Assembly (NCBI GenBank): GCA_934045075.1
Contig: OW203726.1
Location: 2,843,535 to 2,907,534, forward strand
Length of the DNA: 64,000 nt
Origin: Yponomeuta sedellus
Taxonomy: Eukaryota; Arthropoda; Insecta; Lepidoptera; Yponomeutidae
Direction: 5' to 3'
The notes under the pieces are model-generated. The model was given only the letters and a program-made list of their open reading frames with translations. It had not been told where the DNA came from and ran no database searches. The position numbers and the translations under genes are program-made. Shown piece by piece: positions 29,216-38,673 of the stretch (position 1 is the stretch's first letter; each line of letters begins with the position of its first letter).

Positions 29216-30205
29216 ATACCACATGCATTTTTTTCAGTAATCATTGCTTACCACGTGGCCCGATTTAATTGATTATTTCTTTCGTTAAATAGGGTGTAGC
29301 TCAGAGGAGGTCGTATATAAAATTGGTTGAGATCCTACTGACGGAATTCATACGTGAATCCTCAAATACTTACATTTTTAAAAGCACCTTCACAACAATA
29401 TAGGAACAGCAATGTAAAATATAATCAGAACAACCTTGTATTAAAATTAAACAAGTATAGTTTCTGTTTAATGAGTAATTTGAAGCAGATTTTTATTGTC
29501 TTGATAGTTGGGTCTTAAAAGGTCGCAGCGCCTAGTCTATTTTTTCTGGTTGTATAATTAAGTATTAACTATCTATCTTACACTACATAGGGGAAATGAC
29601 TACAAAAACAATAAACGACAGTTAACATGCCTGGAATAATTTACCTAGATAGCGTAAAATTTTGCTAACTCAATGTCACATTTCAATGTAAAGGAAAAAG
29701 GCATCCTATGGGACGTTATCGGCATTCCAGATGGACGGGCTGTAGTGAAATTTGAAAACTGAATGCGATAAGCAATTCCGCTCGTCTGGTCTCTAGCCTC
29801 CGCAAGCGCAGGAAGTCGCAACATGACAGCAGCATGCACGTATAGCCACGCGCGTGGGCAACGTCGAAAAGGCCCAAACGGAGCACTTTGACGGCAACAT
29901 GCATTGTTCGGGAGCCAGCGAGTTAGATGAAAATGCCGTGTTTACACTCACCGAAGAAGCAACCCGATTGTTGACGGAAAGTAGACATTTAAAGCCAAAT
30001 ACCAGTTTCTTTCTAAAAAGGAACCAATTATTAGGTAGCTCCGGTAGCTTAGTTGGCTCCGACCTGGCCTGACCTGAGTGTCTGAGGTGTTCAAAAGTGG
30101 TCACCAGTGGTAATTAAGCCCATATTCTCTCTTTCTCTCTCTTAGAAAAGACCTGTGCCCTACAGTGAGACGTAAGAAGGCTACATAATCAGCATACTTT
30201 ATACA
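29216..30205. other. No gene supported; LINE-tail remnant near 29545
   Basis: TTTTTTCTGGTTGTATAATT followed by ACTATCTATCTTAC (29541-29580) resembles the tail at 17795-17830. The small frames at 29645-30104 show no recognised domain. Confidence 0.35.
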
Positions 30206-30475
30206 TTACTAGCTGGTGCCTGTGTTTTTGTCTGCGCAGGATTATCGAGTAAATTTTTCGTACTTACTTGATACTTATCGTCATATTTTGGACAATTCGC
30301 ACAATATCTTTATAAATTAGAGCCTATGAGTTATTTTGATGTATAAGCTATATTATTGCAAAGTTTCGTCAAAATCCATTTAGTAGTTTTTACGTGATAG
30401 TGTAACAAACATTATCCATATTTACAAACTCCATGTTTACAAAACCCGCGAAGTTTAATATTAGTAGGGATTGGT
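30206..30475 (+). mobile_element. Repeat M3 (TACTAGCTGG..TATTAGTAGGGA)
   Basis: It begins TACTAGCTGGTGCCTGTG, contains GTTTCGTCAAAATCCATTTA and ends TTTAATATTAGTAGGGA. A related copy is at 56615-56815. This is a common insect repeat layout; class unknown. Confidence 0.5.
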
Positions 30476-30494
30476 ATTTCTTAATATCTAAGTC

Positions 30495-30775
30495 ATCGAC
30501 ATAGCTAAGAGAATTTGCGAGCTGTAGTGGTAGGGAGCTGGATACATCTCGCGAAAGATTGACAGCCGTTGGAGCAAACCTGTTCTTCAGTGGAGACCGC
30601 GACTCGGCAAACGTAGTACAGGACGCCCTCCGACCAGGTGGGATGACGATCTGCGAAAAAATCTGCGAAAAACTGCAGGCAGATGCTGGATGTCTCAGGT
30701 TGAAGACAGGGCGCTAAGGCGCTCATTAGGGGAGGGCTATGTCCAGCAGTAGACTAATATAGCCTGAAGAAAAAA
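30495..30775 (+). mobile_element. RTE-type LINE C-terminal fragment with 5-bp GA-rich tail
   Basis: It covers ..IAKRICEL-like sequence to GGAGACCGCGACTCGGCAAA, GACGCCCTCCGACCAGGTGG and the tail GTCCAGCAGTAGACTAATAT plus AGCCTGAAGAA. A local duplication (ATCTGCGAAAAA twice) and point changes break the frame. 30776-31215 is unassigned. Confidence 0.75.
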
Positions 30776-31216
30776 AGACGAATTTATAACTATGTATTAG
30801 TAGGGATTTTACACAAAGAAAAAAATATAATATAATACGCGTATAATATAAACGAGCATAGTAATTTTCGTTAAAAAAAAGCACGGGATAAGCGCATATT
30901 GATGCGCTTGCATGGTATAAATGTAGCCTGTAGAGTTAAGATGTGGATGTAGATACCTAGTTTAACTTATACGGGTGTGTTTTTGTGCTGTTTTAGAATT
31001 AAATAAATACCATATGGACGCGTTAAGTTGTTTATGTAACGTCACTATGTATGCAAACTCACGGAATAGCTTTTCAACTCACTTTCTAGTCAAAAGGAGT
31101 AAATGTATTAAAACCATCGGAATCTCAATCACAGTGCTGGCTTGTACCGTATGGCTTGGCTTGTCCGTGCCGTAACGCTAAAAGTACGGTGTTCACGATG
31201 AGCATTTTTTTACAAT

Positions 31217-31330
31217 AATAAGATAAGATAAGAGAATTATTTCTTGTACACGCTAGAAAATAATTATCAGTCAATCAATGTTATTTACTTGAACATACAA
31301 TTGGGGCCGCCACAACATTAAGTATAATAA
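31217..31330 (-). mobile_element. LINE 3'-UTR family copy, diverged
   Basis: AAGATAAGATAAGAGAATTA plus TTTCTTGTACACGCTAGAAA and CAATTGGGGCCGCC keep the family order. Confidence 0.5.
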
Positions 31331-31546
31331 TAAACAGATCGCAGTAAGGAACCTTAGGCTTGGCACGACTTTGTCTAGATTTCATTACTTTTTAGAGATA
31401 AACGAGCACCTCCATCGAGACTTGGCTAGTTTGTACAGAATGTTTTTGGTGGAATTTCACTTCTTTTTTTTTAGAAACGTGGGCATTTTGATTTAATTTA
31501 TTAGATTTTCTTATAAAATAAATCAATCCATCCCTCCCTAAATCAA

Positions 31547-31632
31547 ATCGTTATCAACCCTTATATGTCCCCACTGCTGGGGCACGGGTCTCTTCTTACA
31601 ACGCAGGAAGGTTAGGCCATACTCCACCACTA
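31547..31632 (+). mobile_element. Family G repeat, tail-only fragment
   Basis: AATCGTTATCAACCCTTATA, CACTGCTGGGGCACGGGTCT and GGAAGGTTAGGCCATACTCC, then loss of homology. It is severely 5'-truncated. Confidence 0.65.
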
Positions 31633-31647
31633 AATCAAATGCAGTAG

Positions 31648-32071
31648 AAGAATGTCGTAAACGACTGTAATGCGGCCGGTTGCCACTTCGCCATATACGG
31701 CTATCGGATTAGCAAAACTTAAGCGCGTTTTGAAATACAGTCAGCGCCATCTAACGACGTGTGCGGGTGTCACCGCCACTCTTAGTCCAATATATTATAT
31801 TTTGACCAAATTTTGAGCGACATAATAAAATAAATAATAATCTTCCAATAATTTGGCTGGAAGAATGTCGTAAACGACTGTAACGCGGCCGGTTGCCACT
31901 TCGCCATATACGGCTATCGGATAAGCAAATCGTAAGCGCGTTTTGAAATACAGTCAGCGCCATCTAGCGACGTGTGCGGGTGTCACCGCCACTCTTAGTC
32001 CAATACATTATATTTTGACCAAATTTTGAGCGACATAATAAAATAAATATTACTCTTCTAATAGTTCGGTT
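31648..32071. repeat. Tandem duplication, two copies of a 213-bp unit
   Basis: AAGAATGTCGTAAACGACTG begins at 31648 and 31861. GCGGCCGGTTGCCACTTCGC, ACAGTCAGCGCCATCTA and GACCAAATTTTGAGCGACAT recur in order with very few differences, so this duplication is younger than that at 23442. Confidence 0.9.
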
Positions 32072-33105
32072 GGGCTCTTGTGTTGTGTGTTCTGTGAGGG
32101 TCAAGATGTTCGATTTTCCTAGTTTTTATAGTTTTCCCTTTATGTGACCGTTAAACCCAAATTCGGTACCAAATTTCAGCTCTGAAAGTACTAGTTCTAT
32201 TTTGATGATCATCAGTGAGTGAGTGTCATAAATGCGAAATTTTGCTGTCGCTTAACTTTGGAACTAAATGATCTACAGACTTGAAATTTTGAATTTTTAG
32301 TCTCATGAAGATCTTACTTCTTAAGAAATTCTTTTCTTGCGATTTTTTCTTGAAGTCGTTTTTTTTTATTACAATGTTTTGTTAAATCGTTGGCTTACAC
32401 TGCTTAACAGCTTAGTTGTCTCCTGTCACCCTGATCAGGGAAATTTATAAGAAAACGATGGTACCCTGATCTATGGTAACCAGGCAAGGACGTCACAGAC
32501 ATGAAAATACACCCAGACTATTGTCATTGATTCGAGTCAGGTTTTTAGATGAACCGATTTGGCATTCCCGGGAGTTGCCATAAGACCTTTGCTTTGGTCC
32601 GACCAAGAAAAAGTCCTCACTTCTCTATTCGAAGTCCTCCATTAATGGGCCTCAGATCCATCAACCAACTCCATTGAAAAAACTCCCCTTTTCTAAAAAT
32701 CATCGTGACGGTACCTCCTCAAAATAAGAAATTGAAGTTTGTTTTAATTAATACGACACTTTGAAAGCAAATTAAATAAATAACGACGTTCAGAGGCAGA
32801 GAAAAGTCACGCTTCCCATTTGAGAGGGAGTCCGTAACATTTTTGCTTGTCAATAAATTATAACGATCTTAGGAGTAAGATTATTCCACTAGCACCATAA
32901 AATTTATGATCACCACAGAGGCAGAATATGAAGAAAATAGTACAAAAAGAAAAAAAACAACTTTCAATTTGAAATTGGAACGGAATCTCTATCGCAGACT
33001 GCGATTTGTAGTGTTCTTTTTGTTAAATGCTTTTTCTATGGTCAAACCAGCCAGTCCACTTTTATATGAAACTTAATAGTTGTATGTACGAAATAGTTTT
33101 ATTTT
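32072..33105. other. No gene supported
   Basis: A fragment of a common insect repeat is likely around 32165-32330 (CCAAATTTCAGCTCTGAAAG, AACTTTGGAACTAAATGATC). The remainder is unassigned. Confidence 0.35.
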
Positions 33106-33107
33106 TT

Positions 33108-33303
33108 ACTAGCAGACCCAGCGAACTTCGTACCGCCTATCAGTCGATTCTTTATTTTTTAAATTTATTATTCTCTCCGTAAGAACCATCCTTGTGCTTC
33201 AAGGAATATTCTAAAAAAGTTTTTTTTAGCGAATTAGCGAATCCGGTTCAGCTGCTCTCGAGATTTGCGCTTACCAACACATTCAGCGATTCATTTTTAT
33301 ATC
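33108..33303 (-). mobile_element. Repeat M2, minus strand
   Basis: ACTAGCAGACCCAGCGAACT to CATTCAGCGATTCATTTTTA is the reverse complement of the copies at 7130 and 11186. Confidence 0.7.
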
Positions 33304-33307
33304 AGAT

Positions 33308-33450
33308 CGTCAGTTTCTGAATCGAGAATTTCACTGAGTGAATAGTTAACTGTGGTACTGTGTCTTCGAATTTCTCAGTAAAGAGTGTGCCCGTGTGACG
33401 TTACTTAAATTTTTGCTTAGTAAAATTCTCCATTCAGAAATCGCCCCTAT
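33308..33450. mobile_element. MITE with about 19-bp inverted ends (TTTCTGAATCGAGAATTT)
   Basis: TTTCTGAATCGAGAATTTCA on the left is mirrored by AAAATTCTCCATTCAGAAA on the right. A related element is at 49135-49345. Confidence 0.55.
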
Positions 33451-33643
33451 GTTACTCGCTTAAGTTACAGTGTTGTGTATACACATTTTAGAGATTAGTT
33501 TAGGTTTTCGATAATAATTTATCTTGTCCCAAAAATATGCTCGGTATTTCTGTTTTGTTCGCCTAGTAAATAAAATTAAATAAAATATTCTATGGAATGC
33601 AAAATTCCAAATATGGAATCAGGCGTTACTTTGCGGATGTCCA

Positions 33644-33734
33644 TAATAGTATTAAAATTTGAAAATCACTTTGCTACATTCCGCCAAAAATCGGAATTTG
33701 GTAGCAAAGTAATTTTCACATTTTAATGCTATTA
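33644..33734. repeat. AT-rich hairpin, 33-bp imperfect arms
   Basis: TAATAGTATTAAAATTTGAA plus AATCACTTTGCTAC is mirrored by GTAGCAAAGTAATTTTCACA and TTTTAATGCTATTA, with an inner stem ATTCCG/CGGAAT. It is probably a small MITE. Confidence 0.7.
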
Positions 33735-34139
33735 AATAAAATGATGATTATTTTTTAAATAAATGTTCTCTAGCTCTATCGAGTTTGCGTCCACTCATGT
33801 AAGTATATTTATGCTACTTAAGTAAATGCTGCCTTTATACGTCCCATTGCAGGGCACTGGCCTTCTCTCAGAGAAAGAGAAGGTTAAGCGCTGAGGTTAA
33901 ATATTACTTAAGATGTCGCTTAGTTATAAACTGTTTACCAGTTTCCTTTTTCTTGAAGATGAATTATTTTGTTTTCCTCATATTTTAACTGATTTTGGTT
34001 TCATTTCTACTCTATGTTCAGATCTCTCACAGATATATCATTAAGAGTAATCTTAGTTCCGCACTAGATCTAAGGGAGAAGGCAGTGACTGAAAGCCAGC
34101 GCTTTCCGGGACTGCTGAGCCACTTCCTTTTGCCTTATC

Positions 34140-34256
34140 ATTCGATATTAACCCTTGTATATCCCCGTTGCTGCGGCACGGGCCTCTTTCTGCGTCCCAG
34201 GAAGGTTAGGCCATACTCCAACATGGGGGTCAAGTCCGGGTTAGTGGAGGATTAAG
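34140..34256 (+). mobile_element. Family G repeat, 5'-truncated
   Basis: ATTCGATATTAACCCTTGTA, GGCACGGGCCTCTTTCTGCG, CAAGTCCGGGTTAGTGGAGG. The segment before it (33840-33890) has the GCAGGGCACTGGCCTTCTCT motif. 34257-34850 is unassigned. Confidence 0.7.
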
Positions 34257-34854
34257 ACCTTATCATAAGAATATCATAAACTTCTTTAATTCGTAATATC
34301 ATAACCTTCTTTAATAATTCTAATTCCTATTTCGTTATAGGTTGTACTTTGATGAGGAGGGTCTTAACTGCAAAAATAGTCCTTAGATGAAGTTTATTAA
34401 ATCTGTGATTACGTTTTTTTCCTTGCAAAGTCTCTACCACGGCCTATTCTATACGGGGCTTATCAAATGTTTTTATAACCAACGAGGCACAACTCTGCTG
34501 CGCTCCACAATGGACCCATCTACACTGCCTTAGGTGTCCAAATTGATCCATTTCCCGCCAGAATGGCCTTCCATAGACTCTTGGTGTAATAAAAGGAACT
34601 AAAAGCAATGATGGAGTCACTCGGCTGTGAACTGTGAGATTAGGACGGATAGTTAGATAAAATTAGTAGGAGTTTTAGGTGGCCATAGGTAGGGAAGTAG
34701 TTAAGTTAGATAGAACTGATTGCTACAATAAAATGTACAGTTGTACTAAAAAATGCTTAATGCTGTAGAACGGTAAATAATAACGTTGTTTTAAATGACA
34801 ATTATGATGCATTGTCTTTTACAACAAGTTTTGTTCTACAATATTTTTTATTGG

Positions 34855-35115
34855 AGTGGAGAGGATGAAGGAAGAAATATTGACGAAACAAATATATACT
34901 GCGAACGTGAGTGGAAGGGCTGGTAAGGGACGTCCCAGACGGACATACATCGACCAAATAGGGGATGTATTAGCAAAGGGAAAGATAAAAAGTACCCGGA
35001 ACCGGCGTGCGTGCATTCAATGACTTATGAACGTTGATGAAGCGATCTGTCAGGATCGTGGCAAGTGACAGGCCCTGGTCTCTGCCTACCCCTCTGGGAT
35101 ACAAGCGTGACGTCC
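34855..35115 (+). mobile_element. RTE-2 LINE C-terminal fragment
   Basis: It encodes ..[43 protein letters not shown]- and CQDRGK-like blocks, interrupted by a stop near 35022. The final AYPSG-coding block is followed by ACAAGCGTGA. It is collinear with 20752-21015. Confidence 0.8.
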
Positions 35116-35295
35116 ATTATCAATTTAATAATCTGTGTTTTTGCGGTTTTTCTAAAAGAACGGTGTTTTTACGGTATTTCCGGTACCGCTATTTGATAGA
35201 ATATGATGCTCAAAAGCATTTGTGATCAAGATCAACAAAATATAACAAATTTACCAGAAGGTGCACCGTTTCCAGAACGTTTCTTTATATTTCGT

Positions 35296-35456
35296 TATCA
35301 ACCCTTGTGTGTCCCCACTGCTGGGGCACGGGTCTCTTCCTGCATCGCAGGAAGGTTAGGCCATACTCCACCACGGGGGCCAAGTCCGGGTTGGTGGAGG
35401 ATTGTAAGACAGTGGCGGGCCTTACTGTCAGAAGTTATAAAGCCGCCCATAAGGCT
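35296..35456 (+). mobile_element. Family G repeat, 5'-truncated
   Basis: TTCGTTATCAACCCTTGTGT to AAAGCCGCCCATAAGGCTCC. It has high identity to the inferred consensus in the retained part. Confidence 0.75.
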
Positions 35457-35715
35457 CCTTTATGTTTAGGGCGGAGTAAATTTCTAGAGCTATTTTAATA
35501 AAACTATGCGAATTATGTAAGAATAACACTGCAAATACACCTTATTGAGTATCAATTGTTGAATAAAAACAGTTTGTATGTCTCCACGGCTGGGGCACAT
35601 TTTTTAAATAGACATGAATTAATCAGCCTATAGGGCTTCTACCGAAATTTGTACGCCAGAGTCTGGCACTGACATGCATGAACCAGTGTCTAATTTTAAG
35701 AACACTTTGTATTAT

Positions 35716-35949
35716 TACACTATTTTTTTTATTTTTAATGCACTAACCCGTGCTAAGGAACAAATTTAAAAACCTATTTAGAGGCTAAAAATTTCACCCA
35801 TGCCGGGATTCGAACCCGCAACCTCTGGCTATCCGTACCAGCGCTCTACCAATTGAGCTCAATTGGTAGAGCGGTGGTACGGATAGCCAGAGGTTGCGGG
35901 TTCGAATCCCGGCATGGGTAAAATTTTTAGCCTCTAAATAGGTTTTTTA
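35716..35949. mobile_element. SINE-A foldback dimer: near-perfect palindrome with no spacer
   Basis: An inverted copy (TTTTTAATGCACTAACCCGT onward) meets a forward copy exactly at CCAATTGAGCTCAATTGG; the centre is between 35857 and 35858. Arms of about 92 bp differ at only a couple of sites. The junction lies in the Pol III A box (GAGCTCAATTGG), which is itself nearly self-complementary. The 12-bp target duplication ACTTTGTATTAT is at 35704-35715 and 35950-35961. Confidence 0.93.
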
Positions 35950-35961
35950 ACTTTGTATTAT

Positions 35962-36168
35962 ATTCTTTTTAATGCACTAACCCATGCTACGGACAATTTT
36001 AAATGTGCGTAATACAGACAGTATTGTAAAGAAGTTCGAAGTTTCACTGATTCCGGTAAGTCGCCCATTAGCTTAGTTGGAAGAGCGCTGGCAGGGTTAG
36101 CCAGAGGTCGCAGGTTCGAGTCCCGGCGTGGGTGGAATTTTTAGCCTCTAAATAGGTTTTTTAACATT
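35962..36168 (+). mobile_element. SINE-A copy with an inverted tail piece at its left end
   Basis: It begins with inverted 3'-tail sequence (TTTTTAATGCACTAACCCAT, GGACAATTTTAAA), then switches to forward head and body (TGCGTAATACAGACAGTATT; CCCATTAGCTTAGTTGGAAG; B box GGTTCGAGTCC) and ends TAAATAGGTTTTTTAAC. The right flank TTTTGTATA resembles the target duplication of the preceding dimer. Confidence 0.8.
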
Positions 36169-36221
36169 TTGTATACCATGTTTGCCTACAAATTTATTTT
36201 ATTTATTTATTTACATAACCT

Positions 36222-36415
36222 AACATTTACATATAAGCACATACATTGCTTCCGGCCTCACACTAGGATACCCTGTGTCATGGGAACCAGAAACAACGAC
36301 ATCACAAACAATGTACACATCGAAGACCTGGGCTTTTTTTTGTTCCCAGCCGGGATTCGAACCCGGGACCTCTTGCATGGTAGGCAGACGCGCTACCGCT
36401 ACGCCACAGAGGTCG
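36222..36415 (-). mobile_element. SINE-B, nearly complete, minus strand
   Basis: Minus-strand head GACCTCTGTGGCGTAGCGGT (A box), GCGTCTGCCTACCATGCAAG and B box GGTTCGAATCCCGGCTGG. The body runs to TGTATGTGCTTATATGTAAA. The cloverleaf is intact enough that a tRNA finder might call it, but the acceptor is unpaired. Confidence 0.8.
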
Positions 36416-37298
36416 TCGTCGTTTATTTACTTATTTATTTATTTTAATTGAATTTTATTTGATATGAGACAGGCTGCTCCTGGTAAGAACAGCCTTAAGC
36501 ATTGCCAACTTTACATTGTGTCAATATTTTCGTACACACTCCCTCCATTAATCGCATAATCGACGTAATGGAAAAATCGTGTCACCGAGAGAGGTAATGA
36601 TTCGGAAATTTCACGCAAAATGTCATAGTGACCTAATAAAGTCGTGGTCTAGTTTACAAAACACGAGTTCATAGGAATAATAAGCGAGTCCTCAGAAGAA
36701 GTTTAAATTGTCCTTGTTAAAAGTAAAGACGTAACTACAGATTGCTTATATTGCCTCTCAGGAGTATTTTAGAGGAATCGTGTTTTTACAAGTAAGAGCC
36801 TTTGGGTAAGGCTTTTCGTTAGCTCATAAACGACCCTCTGCAGGGCACATCGCGTCTCTCGGAGAGTGAGGGAGAGTATGGGCTTAATTTCCACGCGTGC
36901 CCACCGCGGATTGATAATTCCAAGCGTAGAAACTTTTCCTTTACCGCACACTAGTTAAACTGCTTTTGAAGAGTCACCCAAGGAATCATGTTTTTATGAA
37001 TAGTATTTAAAGTAAAAAAACTTTATTTAATCTAATATAATGAACATTGCTAAGAAATATAAAAACAAAATATGTGAAGTAAGTATGTCGCAAGTATGTT
37101 CTGTTCAACCTCTAAATAAGGTTGTTACCTCCGGTTTCTCGTACGCTAAAATCTGTAAATGTATAACAGCTGTCAGTCGGCAAAAGTGTAAACAATAAAA
37201 GTGGCTAAGTGCGAGTCAAACTCACGCATCGAGGGTTCCATACTAGTAACGCCATCGAGTGATAGAACTAATGTTAAATTGATAGTGCAGTTAGTAAA
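36416..37298. other. No gene supported; flank of the LTR element
   Basis: 36836-36900 contains the GCAGGGCACATCGCGTCTCT motif shared with 33840 and 54490. 37200-37260 (GTGGCTAAGTGCGAGTCAAA, GAGGGTTCCATACTAGTAAC) resembles a common insect repeat into which the LTR element inserted. Confidence 0.4.
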
Positions 37299-37302
37299 AT
37301 AT

Positions 37303-38255
37303 TGTAACACTAACCTCTTGAGGTGCTCTGCCTGAGGGGCTAGGTTTATGCGCGACCCGGTGAAATACTACCCGGGTTGGCGCTTTCAAGGATGCCTATG
37401 GGGACTACTCACAAATGACTACGCTTGGATTCCAAAAACCGACACCATTTAATATACACAGACCTGATATTTACATAACTAATCCTACACACTCAAATTG
37501 TCTCTCACTTAACCTACCACTGGTTTTAACCATTGTCCCTGTATTATCACTGTCTTTGTTACACACCGACACTCACACAACTTAACTACTGATGGACACT
37601 AGGGGCGACTTGCTCACTATTATTAACTGCTGTACTTATTCCCGGTGAGAGGTACCTACGACTCTCAATGATCCTGGAGTGGCCGATATCGGGATCCCCA
37701 ACATACCGCTCTCAGGATTCCCTATTATCTGGGGTGGCCACCATCGGGAACCCCAACGTGCCAGCACCCAGAGGCTAAGGTGGGCACACGAGATGTCCTA
37801 GGCCGGCTAATATCGGCGAACCAACATGCCATGCCCTAGGACATCTCGTGAGTGGCATCGGCTAACCTCGGATGGGCCCACAGAGGCGGACCACTGTACC
37901 GCTTCCGGCGATCAGCCGATGTGCCCTCACTTGCTCCTCAACCCTCTACAGATCGGGATCCCCTCCGACTGTCCTGAAGCCCTACCGGGACTCCCACAGC
38001 GAACCAGAAACCCCTTAAATTGACACCGGGACCGGACCTACGGTGAACGTCTTTACTGGTAGTGGGAGCCGCTCGACTGAGCTAGCGCTGCGCCTTTTAT
38101 ATTCGCGTCGCCGCCGTGCCGCGCCTCCCGCCAGTCCTTGCTGGCGTCACTGCATGCGGCGCCCCGCGCCGCGGGCCGCGCTCCGCTGGCGCCTTGTCAC
38201 GCCGTGCCTGCGTGGTGCTTGTGGTGTGGCTGGTGACGTGGTCAGCTACGTCACA
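37303..38255 (-). repeat. 3' LTR
   Basis: 953 bp, starting TGTAACACTAACCTCTTGAG and ending CAGCTACGTCACA on the plus strand. It differs from the 5' LTR at CCCGGG against CGAGG near 37371 (two changes) and at GCGCCGCGGG against GCGGCGCGGG near 38169. It contains three imperfect internal repeats (TGGCC..ATCGGGA..CCCCAAC type) and a 16-bp stem, CACGAGATGTCCTAGG / CCTAGGACATCTCGTG. Confidence 0.97.
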
Positions 38256-38267
38256 TTCCCCCCCTTC
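38256..38267 (-). promoter_or_regulatory. Polypurine tract of the LTR element
   Basis: On the minus strand GAAGGGGGGGAA lies directly before the 3' LTR (TGTGACGTAG). This is the expected plus-strand primer for reverse transcription. Confidence 0.9.
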
Positions 38268-38673
38268 GTGTGAGGATTTTTTCCTGTGGGGAAAAAATCA
38301 GCATTACAGAAACGCCCGGAATGGTTGCCCTAACACTTTACTCCTTTACGCGTTTTCCCCGACTGTCTAATAACACGAACTTGCCTTTTAATCCTTTTCC
38401 TAGAACCTTTTTAGTAGTTTACTTTGTTATTAACTTGTTTTGTAGCTCTTTAGCTGTTTTATTTACACGATTGTAACCTGATAACCTCCCGACAATACAA
38501 TTTACCGATAAATAAGCTGTCATCGACTTTTTTTTTTTTTTGCGTTCCGTTATACGGCTACTTGTCGCCCCTAGTATCGATTACTAATTTAGTAACTAAA
38601 ATAAAATCGTTCGTAAAAAAAAATAAAGTTGTACCGAGAATTTATTTGTTCCGTTTTCTGTAAATATCATCTT

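Noticed and set aside
29793..30104. Overlapping plus and minus frames of 62-103 residues
   Set aside because: There are no domains, signal sequences or repeat partners, and composition is like that of the flanks; chance frames are likely.
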